In this document: one piece after another, positions 44,267-53,973 of the stretch | Position numbering within the stretch: position 1 is the stretch's first letter | Layout of the letters: each line of letters opens with the position of its first letter | Source: Fortiea contorta PCC 7126 | GTDB taxonomy: Bacteria > Cyanobacteriota > Cyanobacteriia > Cyanobacteriales > Nostocaceae | Length of the DNA stretch: 64,000 bases | Reading direction: 5' to 3' | Assembly: GCF_000332295.1 (NCBI RefSeq) | Contig: NZ_KB235930.1 | Coordinates: 3,499,895-3,563,894 of the forward strand | Position numbers and translations under genes: made by a program | The notes under the pieces: generated by a model | The model's database searches: none | The model's input: the letters and a program-made list of their open reading frames with translations, nothing else | What the model was told of the DNA's origin: nothing

Positions 44267-44905
44267 ATGAAAGCACAAATGTTATTCAGTCTTGCTTGTT
44301 CAATCTCTTTGTTAGGCGCTGTGACACTACCTGCTAGTGCTCAACCAGTTCCATCCCAACCTACCGTCCAGCCCCAATCGTCAGCAATCACTATTCCTCA
44401 GGATACAGCAATTATTGTCTCATTTCCCGCGCCCGTGACTGTGGATGTTGGGCAAAAACAGGATTTTCCACTGACGCTTCCTTTAGCTAGTGCTATTAAA
44501 GATGCTCAAGGTAATGTAATTGTACCAGAAAATACCCCAGTTACTATTATCCTCAAACCTACAAATGGGGGTGCAAAAATAGTTGCTCAATCGTTGGTGG
44601 TGAATGGTCGAATTGTCGCTATTAAAGCTTCAAGTCAAATGATTCCTGGTAATACCATTACCCAGAAACGAGCTAATGATAAAGCTGTAGAAAATGGTTC
44701 TGTTTGGGGTAGGCTTACAGGTAGTACTTTAGGCTTTTTGAGCAATGGAGATCCGGAACAATTCGACCGAGGCGCAATGTTAGGTAGTGCGATCGGAATC
44801 GTTTCTGGCTTGCGTTCTGCAGAAAACACTCGTGTTGTGCAAATTGGTCAAAGCAGTGTATATGTGTTGTCTCTGGAAGCACCTATTCAACTGTCTGCTC
44901 GCTAG
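44267..44905 (+). CDS. Secreted or periplasmic protein with glycine-zipper-like segment
   Basis: A 212-residue protein from MKAQMLFSLACSISLLGAVT, signal peptide ending at PASA. The start is chosen at 44267 because AAGGA precedes it at a usable distance and the signal peptide begins there; the open frame extends to 44210 through the leader element. A beta-rich middle (AIIVSFPAPVTVDVGQ, PENTPVTIILKPTNG, IVAQSLVVNGRIVAIKA) is followed by a Gly-rich turn region (GSVWGRLTGSTLGFL, AMLGSAIGIVSGL). Its family is not recognised. The 3' end overlaps the convergent CHAD gene by 23 bp. Confidence 0.72.
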   Translation: MKAQMLFSLACSISLLGAVTLPASAQPVPSQPTVQPQSSAITIPQDTAIIVSFPAPVTVDVGQKQDFPLTLPLASAIKDAQGNVIVPENTPVTIILKPTNGGAKIVAQSLVVNGRIVAIKASSQMIPGNTITQKRANDKAVENGSVWGRLTGSTLGFLSNGDPEQFDRGAMLGSAIGIVSGLRSAENTRVVQIGQSSVYVLSLEAPIQLSAR

Positions 44906-45899
44906 TTTCAGCTTCATAATTAGCAGATAATTCTAAAGGATGCAGTATTGTTAAATGAAAACCATGTCTACTTTCGACTTTTAAATATCGCTCTTGCAAA
45001 GGTTGCCATTCTTGCCATAATTTGTAACGCTTTTCTGCTAATAAATTCTTCAATCCAGTCAGATGATTTTTCATATCTGACTCTAATACATCCTCAAGCC
45101 AATCAGTTAATACCGCGCTATCTTGTAGAGTTCCCAAAACATCTTGGATATTCTTCACATCGGCAATATAAGCTGCGTAAGATTCACCGTATAATTCAGC
45201 AAATAACTCCATTTGATATCTTACACGTTTAGCTTGTTTTCGCAAGTCATGAATAATTTCGCCTTCACTGTTAAGTTTTTCGGCAATTTTTTCTGCTTCC
45301 CAATTTGAGCAAATTGTCAATTCTGATTCTCGGAATTCAGTCCCCATCAACCACCCAGGATGAAGTAAAAAAGTACTAACTTCTGGTAAGAGTAAATCCG
45401 GTAAAACTTGTTGGATACCAACAGACGCTAATGAGTGATAATTTGGTGCGGCTAACCACTCTTGCAATCCCTGTTTTAGAGATTTATAGTGTTCATCTTT
45501 TAAAGTTGTTTGCACTGTAGAAAGTGCCTGTACCCGTTGTTTAGCTAGAGCATCAAAGGCTGTTTGTAAATGTTTTTGTTCCTTTGACGATAAATGGGGT
45601 TTATAATCAGTTTCTAAGGTGGCTTTGAGGACATCTAAATCTCGAAGATTGCCCAGACGTCGAGCTATTTTACCAATGTTTTTATCACTAACAGGCTTGG
45701 GAAAATTTAGTGCTGTGCCAAATCTACTCACCGCAGTTCTCAGACGCCGCATTCCCACCCGCATTTGGTGTAAGGCTTCTGGATCTTCATCTTTCTTAAC
45801 AGACTTTTCCCACTTCAAGGTTTTTTTAACATGTTTTTCAATGGCTTGGTAGGCGTAATCACCAAGAGTTTGTGTTGTGGGTTTTGTAGCTAATTTCAT
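44883..45899 (-). CDS. CHAD domain protein
   Basis: A 338-residue helical protein. The conserved histidine and basic clusters of CHAD domains are visible in both halves: ALHQMRVGMRRLRTAVSRFG and NLRDLDVLKATLE in the first, IHDLRKQAKRVRYQMELFAE and IQDVLGTLQDSAV in the second. CHAD domains bind inorganic polyphosphate through these residues. No TTM (CYTH) domain is fused. The gene is alone on its strand and overlaps the end of the convergent secreted-protein gene. Confidence 0.9.
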   Translation of the reverse strand: MKLATKPTTQTLGDYAYQAIEKHVKKTLKWEKSVKKDEDPEALHQMRVGMRRLRTAVSRFGTALNFPKPVSDKNIGKIARRLGNLRDLDVLKATLETDYKPHLSSKEQKHLQTAFDALAKQRVQALSTVQTTLKDEHYKSLKQGLQEWLAAPNYHSLASVGIQQVLPDLLLPEVSTFLLHPGWLMGTEFRESELTICSNWEAEKIAEKLNSEGEIIHDLRKQAKRVRYQMELFAELYGESYAAYIADVKNIQDVLGTLQDSAVLTDWLEDVLESDMKNHLTGLKNLLAEKRYKLWQEWQPLQERYLKVESRHGFHLTILHPLELSANYEAETSEQTVE

Positions 45900-46182
45900 G
45901 TACTTTTAGCTGCTTCATACTTCATCAATTACTGCATCATAGCATTAGTTAAAAATTTGCATCTATCTCTTGAGGCTTTTTTTGACGTTTTTTGCCATGA
46001 AGAAAGATTATTTTGAAGTTATTCCATATCCTACAGTTGTATTTCTTGCGGGCGATCGCTATTTTTTTACCTATCTTGTATTATGTATAGAAGTAAAGAA
46101 TTTTGAAGAAAATTAATGAATTAAGTATTAGTTATCACACAAACTTAGTTCATCCCCACCAATTACTGAGATAGATTCTCAA

Positions 46183-47280
46183 ATGTATAACTCATCTTTT
46201 AGCCATCAAGTCATCTTAGAATTTACCAATAGTTTTCAGGAACATAGAAAAGACCTCTCAGCAGTATTGTTAATGCCTGAAAAGCAATTGTGGCTTGGCT
46301 CAGACGAAACCTCAACTATTGAAAGACTCTCTTTAGCAGACACTGGTAAATTTACAAATCATCAACAATTTAAGGTATCAGAATTTATTCCTTTACCAGC
46401 GCCAGAAGACGAAGAGATTGATATAGAAGGACTGAGTTATGCAGATAATTACTTATGGTTTGTTGGTTCCCATAGCTACAAGCGCAAAAAGCCTAAACCC
46501 CAACACCCTGATATCAAAAATATTCAAAGATTAACAAAAGTTACCACAGAACCAAACCGCTATATCCTAGGACGAATTCCCCTGATTAATGGTCAATTAT
46601 TTGCATCTTATCCACACCCTCAAAACCCAGATTTGTTGTTGACTGCAGCCAAACTAGAGTTGACAACTACAGGTAATGTACTCATGACAGCTTTAGCAGA
46701 TGATCCTCATTTGGGATTTTTTGTGAAAGCAGCTATTCCTGGAAAAGATAATGGTTTTGACATCGAAGGAATAGCTATAGATCAAAATCGGATATTTCTA
46801 GGTTTGCGCGGCCCCGTATTGCGGGGTTGGGCTATTATTTTGGAAATAGAGTTAGAAAATTCTAACTTAGGATTGATGACACTACGATTAATTGGTGAAG
46901 GAAATAAAAATTATAAAAAACATTTTCTCTGGCTCAACGGCTTAGGAATTAGAGATTTATGCTTAGATGGAGAAAACTTGTTGATTTTAGCTGGGCCGAC
47001 AATGGATTTAGATGGCCCGGTGCAAGTTTATCACTGGCAAAACGCCTCGAAAATGGCAGAAAATCTTCTCCATTACCCAGAATTTATCCAAAATATTCCC
47101 TTTGGACATAGAGAAGATCATGCTGAGGGGATGACACTTTTTCATCAGATAGCCGAGAAGCCCGCATTGTTAATAATTTACGATTCACCAGCCCCGACCA
47201 GATTACTAGGAGAAGCTAGCGTAGTAGCGGACGTGTTTGAGTTGAGAATGGGTGATGGAGAGACAGGTAAAAACAAATAA
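46183..47280 (+). CDS. DUF3616 family protein
   Basis: A 365-residue protein with repeated beta motifs compatible with a propeller: LSAVLLMPEKQLWLGSDETS, DIEGLSYADNYLWFVGSHSY, FDIEGIAIDQNRIFLGLRGP and IRDLCLDGENLLILAGPTMD. This spacing is that of DUF3616. There is no signal peptide. The function is unknown; esterase or lactonase activity has been suggested for distantly similar propellers but cannot be claimed here. It converges on the NIL-ferredoxin gene with an 8-bp gap. Confidence 0.78.
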   Translation: MYNSSFSHQVILEFTNSFQEHRKDLSAVLLMPEKQLWLGSDETSTIERLSLADTGKFTNHQQFKVSEFIPLPAPEDEEIDIEGLSYADNYLWFVGSHSYKRKKPKPQHPDIKNIQRLTKVTTEPNRYILGRIPLINGQLFASYPHPQNPDLLLTAAKLELTTTGNVLMTALADDPHLGFFVKAAIPGKDNGFDIEGIAIDQNRIFLGLRGPVLRGWAIILEIELENSNLGLMTLRLIGEGNKNYKKHFLWLNGLGIRDLCLDGENLLILAGPTMDLDGPVQVYHWQNASKMAENLLHYPEFIQNIPFGHREDHAEGMTLFHQIAEKPALLIIYDSPAPTRLLGEASVVADVFELRMGDGETGKNK

Positions 47281-47287
47281 CAAAAAT

Positions 47288-47692
47288 TTACAAATTAGTT
47301 GATATTGCTTGTACAGGACAAGTGGGGATACATTGTTCACAGACAATGCAGCGCGATCGCGTGAATGTCAGCTTATATGTGTCTGGATTGAGACTTAAGG
47401 CCTCGGTGGGACAAACCCCAGTACACAAACCACAATGAACGCAGATATCCTCATCAATGATGATTTCACCCAAGGTATGGGAAACATTGATATTTTGCGA
47501 TCGCATCCACTCGATAGCCGCATCTAACTGATCAATATCGCCCAAAAGTTCTAATACTAGCTTACCAATTTGATTGGGAGCAACCTGAGCACGGATAATA
47601 TTAGCAGCCACGTTGAACTCTTTCGCCAGTCGGTAGGTAACTGGCATTTGGATAGCGCGTTTAGGAAAAGTGAGGGTAACTCGTTTCTTCAC
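47288..47692 (-). CDS. NIL domain / 4Fe-4S ferredoxin protein
   Basis: A 134-residue protein. The N-terminal 75 residues form a NIL domain (TLTFPKRAIQMPVTYRLAKE, IGKLVLELLGDIDQLDAAIE), named from ABC methionine transporters and thought to bind small ligands. Two 4Fe-4S motifs follow, CVHCGLCTGVCPTEAL and CIVCEQCIPTCPVQAI. It probably carries electrons in sulfur metabolism, by family analogy. The GTG at 47692 (VKKRVTLTF) is chosen as start; the frame is open to 47815, but that extension covers repeat DNA with TCCTCACTACAAAC and is not conserved in homologues as I remember them. Confidence 0.8.
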   Translation of the reverse strand: MKKRVTLTFPKRAIQMPVTYRLAKEFNVAANIIRAQVAPNQIGKLVLELLGDIDQLDAAIEWMRSQNINVSHTLGEIIIDEDICVHCGLCTGVCPTEALSLNPDTYKLTFTRSRCIVCEQCIPTCPVQAISTNL

Positions 47693-48065
47693 AGGTTTCG
47701 CAGAGTCTTTTCTTTGTTGTAGCAGGGATTGGGGGTTAGGGGTGTGTCCCAAAAGTTTTGATCGGTTTGTAGTCAGCACTTTAGTGCTTTCAGATTCAAG
47801 GACTTTAGTCCTCACTACAAACTCATCAAAATGAATGGGATAGAGGAATTGGAAGTGGGGGTACTTTTTTCTGGGAAACTAGATGAGGACTTACGTAAGT
47901 GTGATATTTTTTGCGTAGAGGGTAAAGTTAAAAGTACAAAAAATCTTGACTCTTTGCTCTGAGCGTAGTCTAAGGGTTGACTCTCATACCGAAAGATTTG
48001 TGCGCCAGTTGCGTAAGTCCTGCAGATAAATTCTACATTCTTTGTTGACTGAAGCGAGGCATTTG
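47693..48065. other. Repeat-rich intergenic region
   Basis: Contains an AAGGACTTTAGTCCTCACTA repeat (47799-47818), a dyad typical of Nostoc dispersed repeats, and an element at 47886-48021. No other gene is apparent. Confidence 0.55.
47886..48021. mobile_element. MITE-like element with AGGACTTACG ends
   Basis: The left end AGGACTTACGTAAGTG and the right end, read inverted, AGGACTTACGCAACTG differ at two of 16 positions. The 136-bp body has no ORF. Confidence 0.6.
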
Positions 48066-48884
48066 ATGAACATTCAGCAGCTACGTCAATCGTTGAAAAT
48101 CAAGTGGCTGAATTACTACCAACAAAATCGTGTTTGGTTAGTAAAGCTGCGAATTTGGCGCAATTATGGGGGTTTGCGGCGTCCTTCATCTGGTTTTATC
48201 TTGGCTACGTTGTCGGTTTTAGAACCGCAATTTGATGAGATATTAGCTTTTATTCTGGATTTGAGTAACAATCCCGATCAGATTGTTGCCGCCTTGGGTC
48301 TAAATTTTAATCCCGATGAAGAACTAAAATTAGTATCACCAGAATTTGTGCAGATTACACAACCAGTTGTTGATAATTCTCCAGCAGAAAAGAATTTTGA
48401 GGATGAATTCGTACCATCAATGGCGGTAAATGATTATCAACCTGGACAAGGTTTTGCACGGCAAACAAAAGTTTTGTCATCTGTGAAAGTTGCTGCTAAA
48501 GTGAATAGCGATCGCCCACTCGTAACATCAGTTTCTGTCCCTAGCACAGCTAATCGCGCATCCCCCACCAAAATGATGCTAGCTGATCAACCTAATTCTA
48601 GGACACGTTCCCAAAAACCTGTGCGATCGCCTTTTGAAGATCCTCCGAGAGGAACATCACTAGCAATACATAATCAAGTGACTCATACGACTAAAACAGT
48701 ACCATCATTGCCAACCAATCACAAAAATCTCTCATCACTGAGTATAGCTATCAAAATTCCCCACGACGGTAAACCGATAAAAATGCAATTGCAGAATTGT
48801 TTTGATAAAACTATACAATTACCTCCCACCAATGCCCGCAGTCTAGCTTCTTGGGTAGACGAGTTTTGTCAGGGTGTGGAATGA
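48066..48884 (+). CDS. DUF5331-like protein
   Basis: A 272-residue protein from MNIQQLRQSLKIKWLNYYQQ. The first 95 residues (RIWRNYGGLRRPSSGFILAT, LEPQFDEILAFILDL, NNPDQIVAALGLNFNPDEEL) match my memory of the cyanobacterial DUF5331 family. The centre, about 100-235, is low-complexity and rich in Ser/Pro/Val. The C-terminal 40 residues (LPPTNARSLASWVDEFCQGV) are again ordered. No function is known. Start at 48066 is preferred over 48042 because the family begins MNIQQL. Confidence 0.72.
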   Translation: MNIQQLRQSLKIKWLNYYQQNRVWLVKLRIWRNYGGLRRPSSGFILATLSVLEPQFDEILAFILDLSNNPDQIVAALGLNFNPDEELKLVSPEFVQITQPVVDNSPAEKNFEDEFVPSMAVNDYQPGQGFARQTKVLSSVKVAAKVNSDRPLVTSVSVPSTANRASPTKMMLADQPNSRTRSQKPVRSPFEDPPRGTSLAIHNQVTHTTKTVPSLPTNHKNLSSLSIAIKIPHDGKPIKMQLQNCFDKTIQLPPTNARSLASWVDEFCQGVE

Positions 48885-48900
48885 GGATTGCAAACTTTGT

Positions 48901-48924
48901 AGAGACGCAAAATTTCGCGTCTCT
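48901..48924. terminator. Bidirectional hairpin
   Basis: AGAGACGC and GCGTCTCT pair around AAAATTTC between the convergent DUF5331-like and SLH genes. Confidence 0.6.
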
Positions 48925-48955
48925 ATGAAACGACAACGCTGCAAGATTAGATAAA

Positions 48956-50599
48956 TCAAGCACTCACAATATAAGGCGACTTGATCGCCGCTACCCGTCC
49001 AGCGTCTACCAAAGCCTGATAGACTATGGCCGCTACCTCAGCTCGTGTCGCGTCACGGGTAGGGTTGAGCAGCTTGAGGTTGGGATAATTGACAATAATC
49101 TTTTTATTGATGGCTTTTGCTACTTCATCTTTAGCATAGTCAGGAATTTTCGATTGATCGTCAAATTTGACAGTAGTAGTACCACCACCTGCTAACCCCA
49201 ATCCATTCACCAGCGAGACAATCACTTGTACGCGCTGGATATTTTTGTTAGGCGCGAAGGTGCCATCAGGGAACCCAGAGAGAAATAAACCTTGGTATGC
49301 TTGTTGAATTACCTTCGATGCCCAAAAGTCTGCTGGCACATCTTTAAATTTGACAACAGCACGATTGGCAGATGGATTGAAAGCTTTTACTAGTAGCGCA
49401 GCATACTGTGCCCGTGTCACCGTCGCATCCGGTTTAAATGTGCGATCTGGAAAACCGCTGACTATTCCCTGCTTGACTAATTCTGCAATAAATGCTGCTG
49501 CCCAATGATTGCCAATATCAGTTAAATCAGTGGATATGGGTGTTGGTGTTGGAGTGGGATTTGGGGTGGGATTTGGTGTTGGAGTGGGATTTGGAGTGGG
49601 ATTTGGGGTGGGATTTGGGGTGGGATTTGGGGTGGGATTTGGGGTGGGATTTGGAGTGGGATTTGGAGTGGGATTTGGAGTGGGATTTGGGGTGGGATTT
49701 GGTGTAGGATTTGGGGTGGGCGTGGGTACTGAAGTATCAGCAAACTCGATACTGCCTGTAACTTTAGCGCGATCTATTTGATTTCCCACAGAAATCAGCT
49801 TATTAGCGCCGGCATTTTGCAAATCAAACTTACCGTTATTGCGTAGGATATTACCACCAGGGTTATTAGCACTGCCTAAATCTGGAAAAGCATTGGCAAT
49901 CACCGTCAAACCATCGTCAGTATTTTTTTCACTGAAATTATTCCGCAGTACAGGGCGCGCACTACCTGAAACCACGATTCCCGAACGGTTTTCAGATATT
50001 TTGTTATCTATCAGTGTTGGTGAAGCTGCATCACTGATAGCAATGCCAAAACCTGTTTTAAAAAAAGTATTGCCTTGAATTTGTCCTTTGGCATTTTTAG
50101 CGATAGAAATACCATTAGCAGCATTCTCAGAGAATACACTACCAATGATTGTGGGATTAGCGTCGCCAGTGGCAAAAACTCCCTCACGCTTAGATAAGGT
50201 AAAAGTACTATTAGCAACAGTCGGTGCACTCGACTCCACCCAAACAGCAGTACCACGGCTAGCTTGATTTGTTACAGTTACTCCTCGTAATTCTGCGCCA
50301 TTAAGCATCACAAAAGTGACATTTTGACCAGCAAAAGTCCGACTGAGATAGTTACCGCTACCTTCAATCAGAATACCTTTACCTTTGGTGGCTTCGTTAC
50401 CGATGATTACGACACCTGCGGGGACTGATAAAGGAAAAACTTCGCCGCTGCTGGTGTTGTAATTACCATCTGCTAGTTGAATTTTACTGCCGATAGTGGC
50501 AACTTTGAGAGCTTGAGCGATCGTTTTGAATGGTGCTACTTGGCTACCAGGATTAGTGTTACTGCCTGTACCTGGATTTACGTAAAAAGTTGTGGACAT
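48956..50599 (-). CDS. DUF1565 beta-helix protein with NPTP linker and S-layer homology domains
   Basis: A 547-residue protein. Residues 1-70 carry the DUF1565 signature ([31 protein letters not shown]); 70-285 are parallel beta-helix repeats of N-rich rungs ([40 protein letters not shown]). Then a NPTP linker of about 65 residues, and two or three S-layer homology repeats ([56 protein letters not shown]). SLH domains attach proteins to cell-wall polymers. No signal peptide is visible at the N-terminus, so the export route is unclear. The linker is encoded by a 12-bp DNA repeat. Confidence 0.9.
   Translation of the reverse strand: MSTTFYVNPGTGSNTNPGSQVAPFKTIAQALKVATIGSKIQLADGNYNTSSGEVFPLSVPAGVVIIGNEATKGKGILIEGSGNYLSRTFAGQNVTFVMLNGAELRGVTVTNQASRGTAVWVESSAPTVANSTFTLSKREGVFATGDANPTIIGSVFSENAANGISIAKNAKGQIQGNTFFKTGFGIAISDAASPTLIDNKISENRSGIVVSGSARPVLRNNFSEKNTDDGLTVIANAFPDLGSANNPGGNILRNNGKFDLQNAGANKLISVGNQIDRAKVTGSIEFADTSVPTPTPNPTPNPTPNPTPNPTPNPTPNPTPNPTPNPTPNPTPNPTPNPTPTPNPTPNPTPTPTPISTDLTDIGNHWAAAFIAELVKQGIVSGFPDRTFKPDATVTRAQYAALLVKAFNPSANRAVVKFKDVPADFWASKVIQQAYQGLFLSGFPDGTFAPNKNIQRVQVIVSLVNGLGLAGGGTTTVKFDDQSKIPDYAKDEVAKAINKKIIVNYPNLKLLNPTRDATRAEVAAIVYQALVDAGRVAAIKSPYIVSA
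49537..49730 (-). repeat. 12-bp coding repeat (NPTP)
   Basis: About 15 copies of GGGATTTGGGGT and GGGATTTGGAGT, each read on the minus strand as Asn-Pro-Thr-Pro. The two unit variants alternate in blocks, which suggests recent unit gain or loss. Confidence 0.88.
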
Positions 50600-50950
50600 A
50601 TTTATACTACTAAAAAAGACATAGATATCCTAGCGCTAACAATTGAAATAAGTGACAATTGCTAAAATTTAACTCGCCAACTTAACTTCTAACGCTAAAA
50701 GAGACATTCCGTAAAAGCTGCAAAAACTGCTCGATAGCCTGAATTCGTCAATATCACAGACTATGTAACAAAATGTAACGAGTTTATTCACCCATCACCC
50801 AAGCAATCCCACTCAATTAAGTTAGGTACTAACTGATAGAGCAGAGGATAGTAAAAACTAAGTAAAATTACGGTTGACTATCAACCATCCACCGTTCAAC
50901 ATTGCTTGTTGACCAATCTCTATGGGTACCAGATTTATACAGTGCATTTT
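50600..50950. other. Gene-free stretch between SLH and CapA-like genes
   Basis: 351 bp with no frame of note; holds the upstream region of the SLH gene. Nothing specific seen. Confidence 0.5.
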
Positions 50951-52099
50951 CTATTTATTATTCAACACAATCAGTTCACCTTTTTTATTAATCTGCACTG
51001 GCTCAACGGGGAAATCCTGATTATTTAAGTAACGCACAAGTCCGACAGTACGGAAGTGTTGATCAACTTGCGGAATTCCCTGTTTATTCAGATGAATAGG
51101 AATAACTTTAGCCGCGACTAAATCTCCAGATGGATTGAGTTTAACTTCTAAAATCATCGAATATCCAGTTTGAGCATTAGTAGATAAAGTCCGATATCCG
51201 AGAAAATTACCTAAAGAGTAAGCGACTATTTTTCCTTTATAAATTTCTATGGCTCGTGGCACATGAGGTCCATGTCCTAAAACTAAATCTGCACCAGAAT
51301 CAATCATTGTCCGGGCAAATTTCATCGCATTACCACGGTTTTCGCCATAAAAAAATTCTGTTTGGTTTTTAACATTTAATGCCCCCGTTCCTTCCGACCC
51401 GACGTGCATCGATATAATCACAATATTGGCGTTTTTTTTGGCCTCGGCTAAGAGCGTTTGGGCTGCTGACAAATTATGCACAGAATTATACATTTCATAA
51501 ACAGAAAACCCAATCATGGCGACGGGAATTTTATTAGCTTCCAAATAAAGAATTTGATTTTTATGACCTAATGTAGCAATACCCACAGCTTCAAGATTCT
51601 TTTTTGTATCTTGAAACCCCACAGTGCCAAAATCCATGGCATGATTATTAGCCATATTAAACACATTAAACCCAACATCAGCGAATAGCTGGGCATACGC
51701 AGGTGGGGAACGGAAAGCAAAAACTTGTCCTCGACTAATATCTTTGCTTGTGTAAGGATAGGTGGTTAAACTACTTTCAAAGTTACCAAATAAAATATCA
51801 GCACCTTGTAGATAACTGCGGACTGACTTCGGCAATAGCTGATGGGTAAACCGGGGTAATCTGTAGTTAGGAAAATTTGTACCAGGAATCACATCACCAA
51901 CAGCTTTAATAGTGATGGTGTCGCCAGGAGATTCTTGATTATTCGGAGTGACAAATGGTAGTTGTTGTTCATTAGTCGTAGCTGCATCTGAACGCTGTTC
52001 TTGTCCCAGTCGCATGAAAACTCCGATACCAACACCTAAACAAAAACAGCCACTAATAAAACCCAGCGAAAATAAGCGCCCTAACCCTAACCTTGCCAT
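50951..52099 (-). CDS. CapA-family protein (poly-gamma-glutamate capsule type)
   Basis: A 382-residue protein with an N-terminal membrane anchor (LFSLGFISGCFCLGVGIGVF) and a calcineurin-like metallophosphatase fold of the PGA_cap type: TIKAVGDVIPGTNFP, ILFGNFESSLT, FNVFNMANNHAMDFGTVGFQ, IISMHVGSEG and LVLGHGPHVPRAIEIYKGKI. In Bacillus CapA takes part in poly-gamma-glutamate synthesis or export; in cyanobacteria the substrate is not established. It is anchored with its domain outside the cytoplasm. Single gene on the minus strand. Confidence 0.87.
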   Translation of the reverse strand: MARLGLGRLFSLGFISGCFCLGVGIGVFMRLGQEQRSDAATTNEQQLPFVTPNNQESPGDTITIKAVGDVIPGTNFPNYRLPRFTHQLLPKSVRSYLQGADILFGNFESSLTTYPYTSKDISRGQVFAFRSPPAYAQLFADVGFNVFNMANNHAMDFGTVGFQDTKKNLEAVGIATLGHKNQILYLEANKIPVAMIGFSVYEMYNSVHNLSAAQTLLAEAKKNANIVIISMHVGSEGTGALNVKNQTEFFYGENRGNAMKFARTMIDSGADLVLGHGPHVPRAIEIYKGKIVAYSLGNFLGYRTLSTNAQTGYSMILEVKLNPSGDLVAAKVIPIHLNKQGIPQVDQHFRTVGLVRYLNNQDFPVEPVQINKKGELIVLNNK

Positions 52100-52189
52100 T
52101 GTTTACACCTCAGATGATGGCATTAGTTTATCCCAAAATTTGCTAATGTCAGTATATGTAGCAGGGAACAGGCAAGGATGAGTATACCC

Positions 52190-52240
52190 GTAAGGGCGTA
52201 GCTTGCTTCTCCGTTTCGGAGTACGGTTGTTCGCCCCTAC
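52190..52240. repeat. Hairpin repeat
   Basis: GTAAGGGCG and CGCCCCTAC enclose an inner CTCCGTTTCGGAG hairpin. It lies after the 3' end of the stomatin gene and could end that transcript. Confidence 0.5.
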
Positions 52241-52333
52241 AGTGTGCGATATAATTCTTTACCTCACGTAAATGGGAATCGCTATAGTTGATTTTCGGTC
52301 TAGCTACCCAGCGCCGCGATCGCTATCTCGCTG

Positions 52334-53311
52334 CTAAAGGCGATTATTATTAACGTTAGGGATTGGCTGACTATCAGAGACAATAGACTTGATTCCTTCT
52401 AAAGTAGCGGGAATAGTCCGTGGGTCAATAAACATCACTTTGCTGCTATCGCTTTTACCGATTGTTGCACCCATATCCAGATAGCCCAAAGCCAAGAGAA
52501 CTTCCAGTGCTTTTCGGGCTTCGGGATTAGTTTTCATTTTTTGGGCGATGATTTCTGCAGATTCTGCTACAGCTTGGGCTTTGAGAACTTGTTGTTGGCG
52601 TTCAGCTTGGGCGCGCAGGACGATCGCTTTTTGTTCGGCTTCTGCTTGTAATACTACCGCCTTTTGTCTAGCTTCGGCGTCGAGAACTTGTGCATCAGCT
52701 TTACCTCTGGCGCTATTGACTGCAGATTCTCTATCGCCCTCGGAAGTCAAAACCGCCGCCCGTTTGCGTCTTTCTGCGGACATCTGTAATTCCATCGATT
52801 CCTGTACCGCTTTCGAGGGAATCAAATCTCGCAGTTCCACCCGTGTCACCTTCACACCCCAAGGGTCGGTAGCAATATCCAAATCCCTCAACAAAATCTC
52901 ATTAATTTGCGATCGCGCTGTAAAAGTTTCGTCTAACTCTAATTGTCCCATTTCTGAGCGAATTTGCGTTAACACCAAATTCACCATCGCCGACTGGAGA
53001 TTTTCCACCTTGTAATAAGCCTTCTCCATATCCACAATGCGCCAATAAACCACCGCATCCACAGTAATTGACACATTATCACGGGTAATACACTGTTGTG
53101 GAGGAATATCTAAAACCTTTTCCCGGATGGTTTGTTTATAAACAACCTTATCAACAACAGGAGTGATAAAGTTCAACCCCGGCTCTAGCTTCTTATTGTA
53201 ACTCCCCAATCGTTCCACCAAGGCTTCATCACCTTGATTAATCACTCTCACCGAAGTTGCTAAAGCAGAACCACCTAAAGCCAAAGATATCAAAAACAGT
53301 AACGTTTCCAT
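52334..53311 (-). CDS. SPFH/Band 7 (stomatin-like) membrane protein
   Basis: A 325-residue protein. A short N-terminal hydrophobic segment ([17 protein letters not shown]) is followed by the SPFH domain ([60 protein letters not shown]), then an Ala/Gln-rich coiled coil at about 185-255 ([20 protein letters not shown]). Such proteins form large membrane rings that organise proteases and lipids. The NfeD partner is encoded 69 bp upstream on the same strand, the classic NfeD-stomatin operon. Confidence 0.92.
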   Translation of the reverse strand: METLLFLISLALGGSALATSVRVINQGDEALVERLGSYNKKLEPGLNFITPVVDKVVYKQTIREKVLDIPPQQCITRDNVSITVDAVVYWRIVDMEKAYYKVENLQSAMVNLVLTQIRSEMGQLELDETFTARSQINEILLRDLDIATDPWGVKVTRVELRDLIPSKAVQESMELQMSAERRKRAAVLTSEGDRESAVNSARGKADAQVLDAEARQKAVVLQAEAEQKAIVLRAQAERQQQVLKAQAVAESAEIIAQKMKTNPEARKALEVLLALGYLDMGATIGKSDSSKVMFIDPRTIPATLEGIKSIVSDSQPIPNVNNNRL

Positions 53312-53380
53312 ATTTAATCTCCTAAATTATTCAAGAAATAGGAACATGAATCGCTCATATTCCCCATTCCCTAGCCCCTG

Positions 53381-53806
53381 CTATAAAATATCTTGCGGTA
53401 TCACAATCAACGTAGTCCCTTCTCTGCGGACTACATAAACCCTTTGGTCGTGGGGGATGCTCAATTTTTCATCATCACATCTTGCTTGCCAAGAATTACC
53501 TTCATACAGTACCCGTCCTGTTCTCCCTGGTGGAATCTCCGTTAATGTTTCAGCTATAGTTGCATCCTGAATTTTTGAGCGTCGTAGCGGTCTGACGAAT
53601 CGCCGAGAACCCAGAACTAGCAAGGTGGAAAGCAATAACCAAACCACAACTTGTAACCACAAACTTACTAAACCCACTCCAGACAGTAGCGCCACCACCA
53701 AAGCGCTAATTCCCATCAAAAAGGCGACAAAGGCTGACGGTAAAAACAATTCTGTGAAACACAAAGCGGCTCCCGCCAAGAGCCAGATTAAGGTATAACT
53801 TTGCAT
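53381..53806 (-). CDS. NfeD-family membrane protein
   Basis: A 141-residue protein with three to four membrane helices (LIWLLAGAALCFTELFLPSA, VAFLMGISALVVALLSGVGL, LQVVVWLLLSTLLVL) and a C-terminal OB-fold (TEIPPGRTGRVLYEGNSWQA, VYVVRREGTTLIVIPQD). This is the short NfeD form without the N-terminal ClpP-like protease domain. It probably pairs with the stomatin-like protein encoded downstream in membrane quality control. Confidence 0.9.
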   Translation of the reverse strand: MQSYTLIWLLAGAALCFTELFLPSAFVAFLMGISALVVALLSGVGLVSLWLQVVVWLLLSTLLVLGSRRFVRPLRRSKIQDATIAETLTEIPPGRTGRVLYEGNSWQARCDDEKLSIPHDQRVYVVRREGTTLIVIPQDIL

Positions 53807-53973
53807 AGCGTCATCCTAGACACTAAATCCATACACATGCATTTATACAAAATATAGATACATTTGGCATCTGGCCGTTTCCTGAAACCAAATCATGATA
53901 TTTTAGACATCGATTTTTATGAATGTTATTGGTTATTTGTAATTTTTGAGACTCTAGCTCCCAAACGCCAGTT

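Noticed and set aside
49492-49781. GVGFGVGF and [10 protein letters not shown] frames
   Set aside because: They are shadows of the NPTP-coding 12-bp repeat of the SLH gene.
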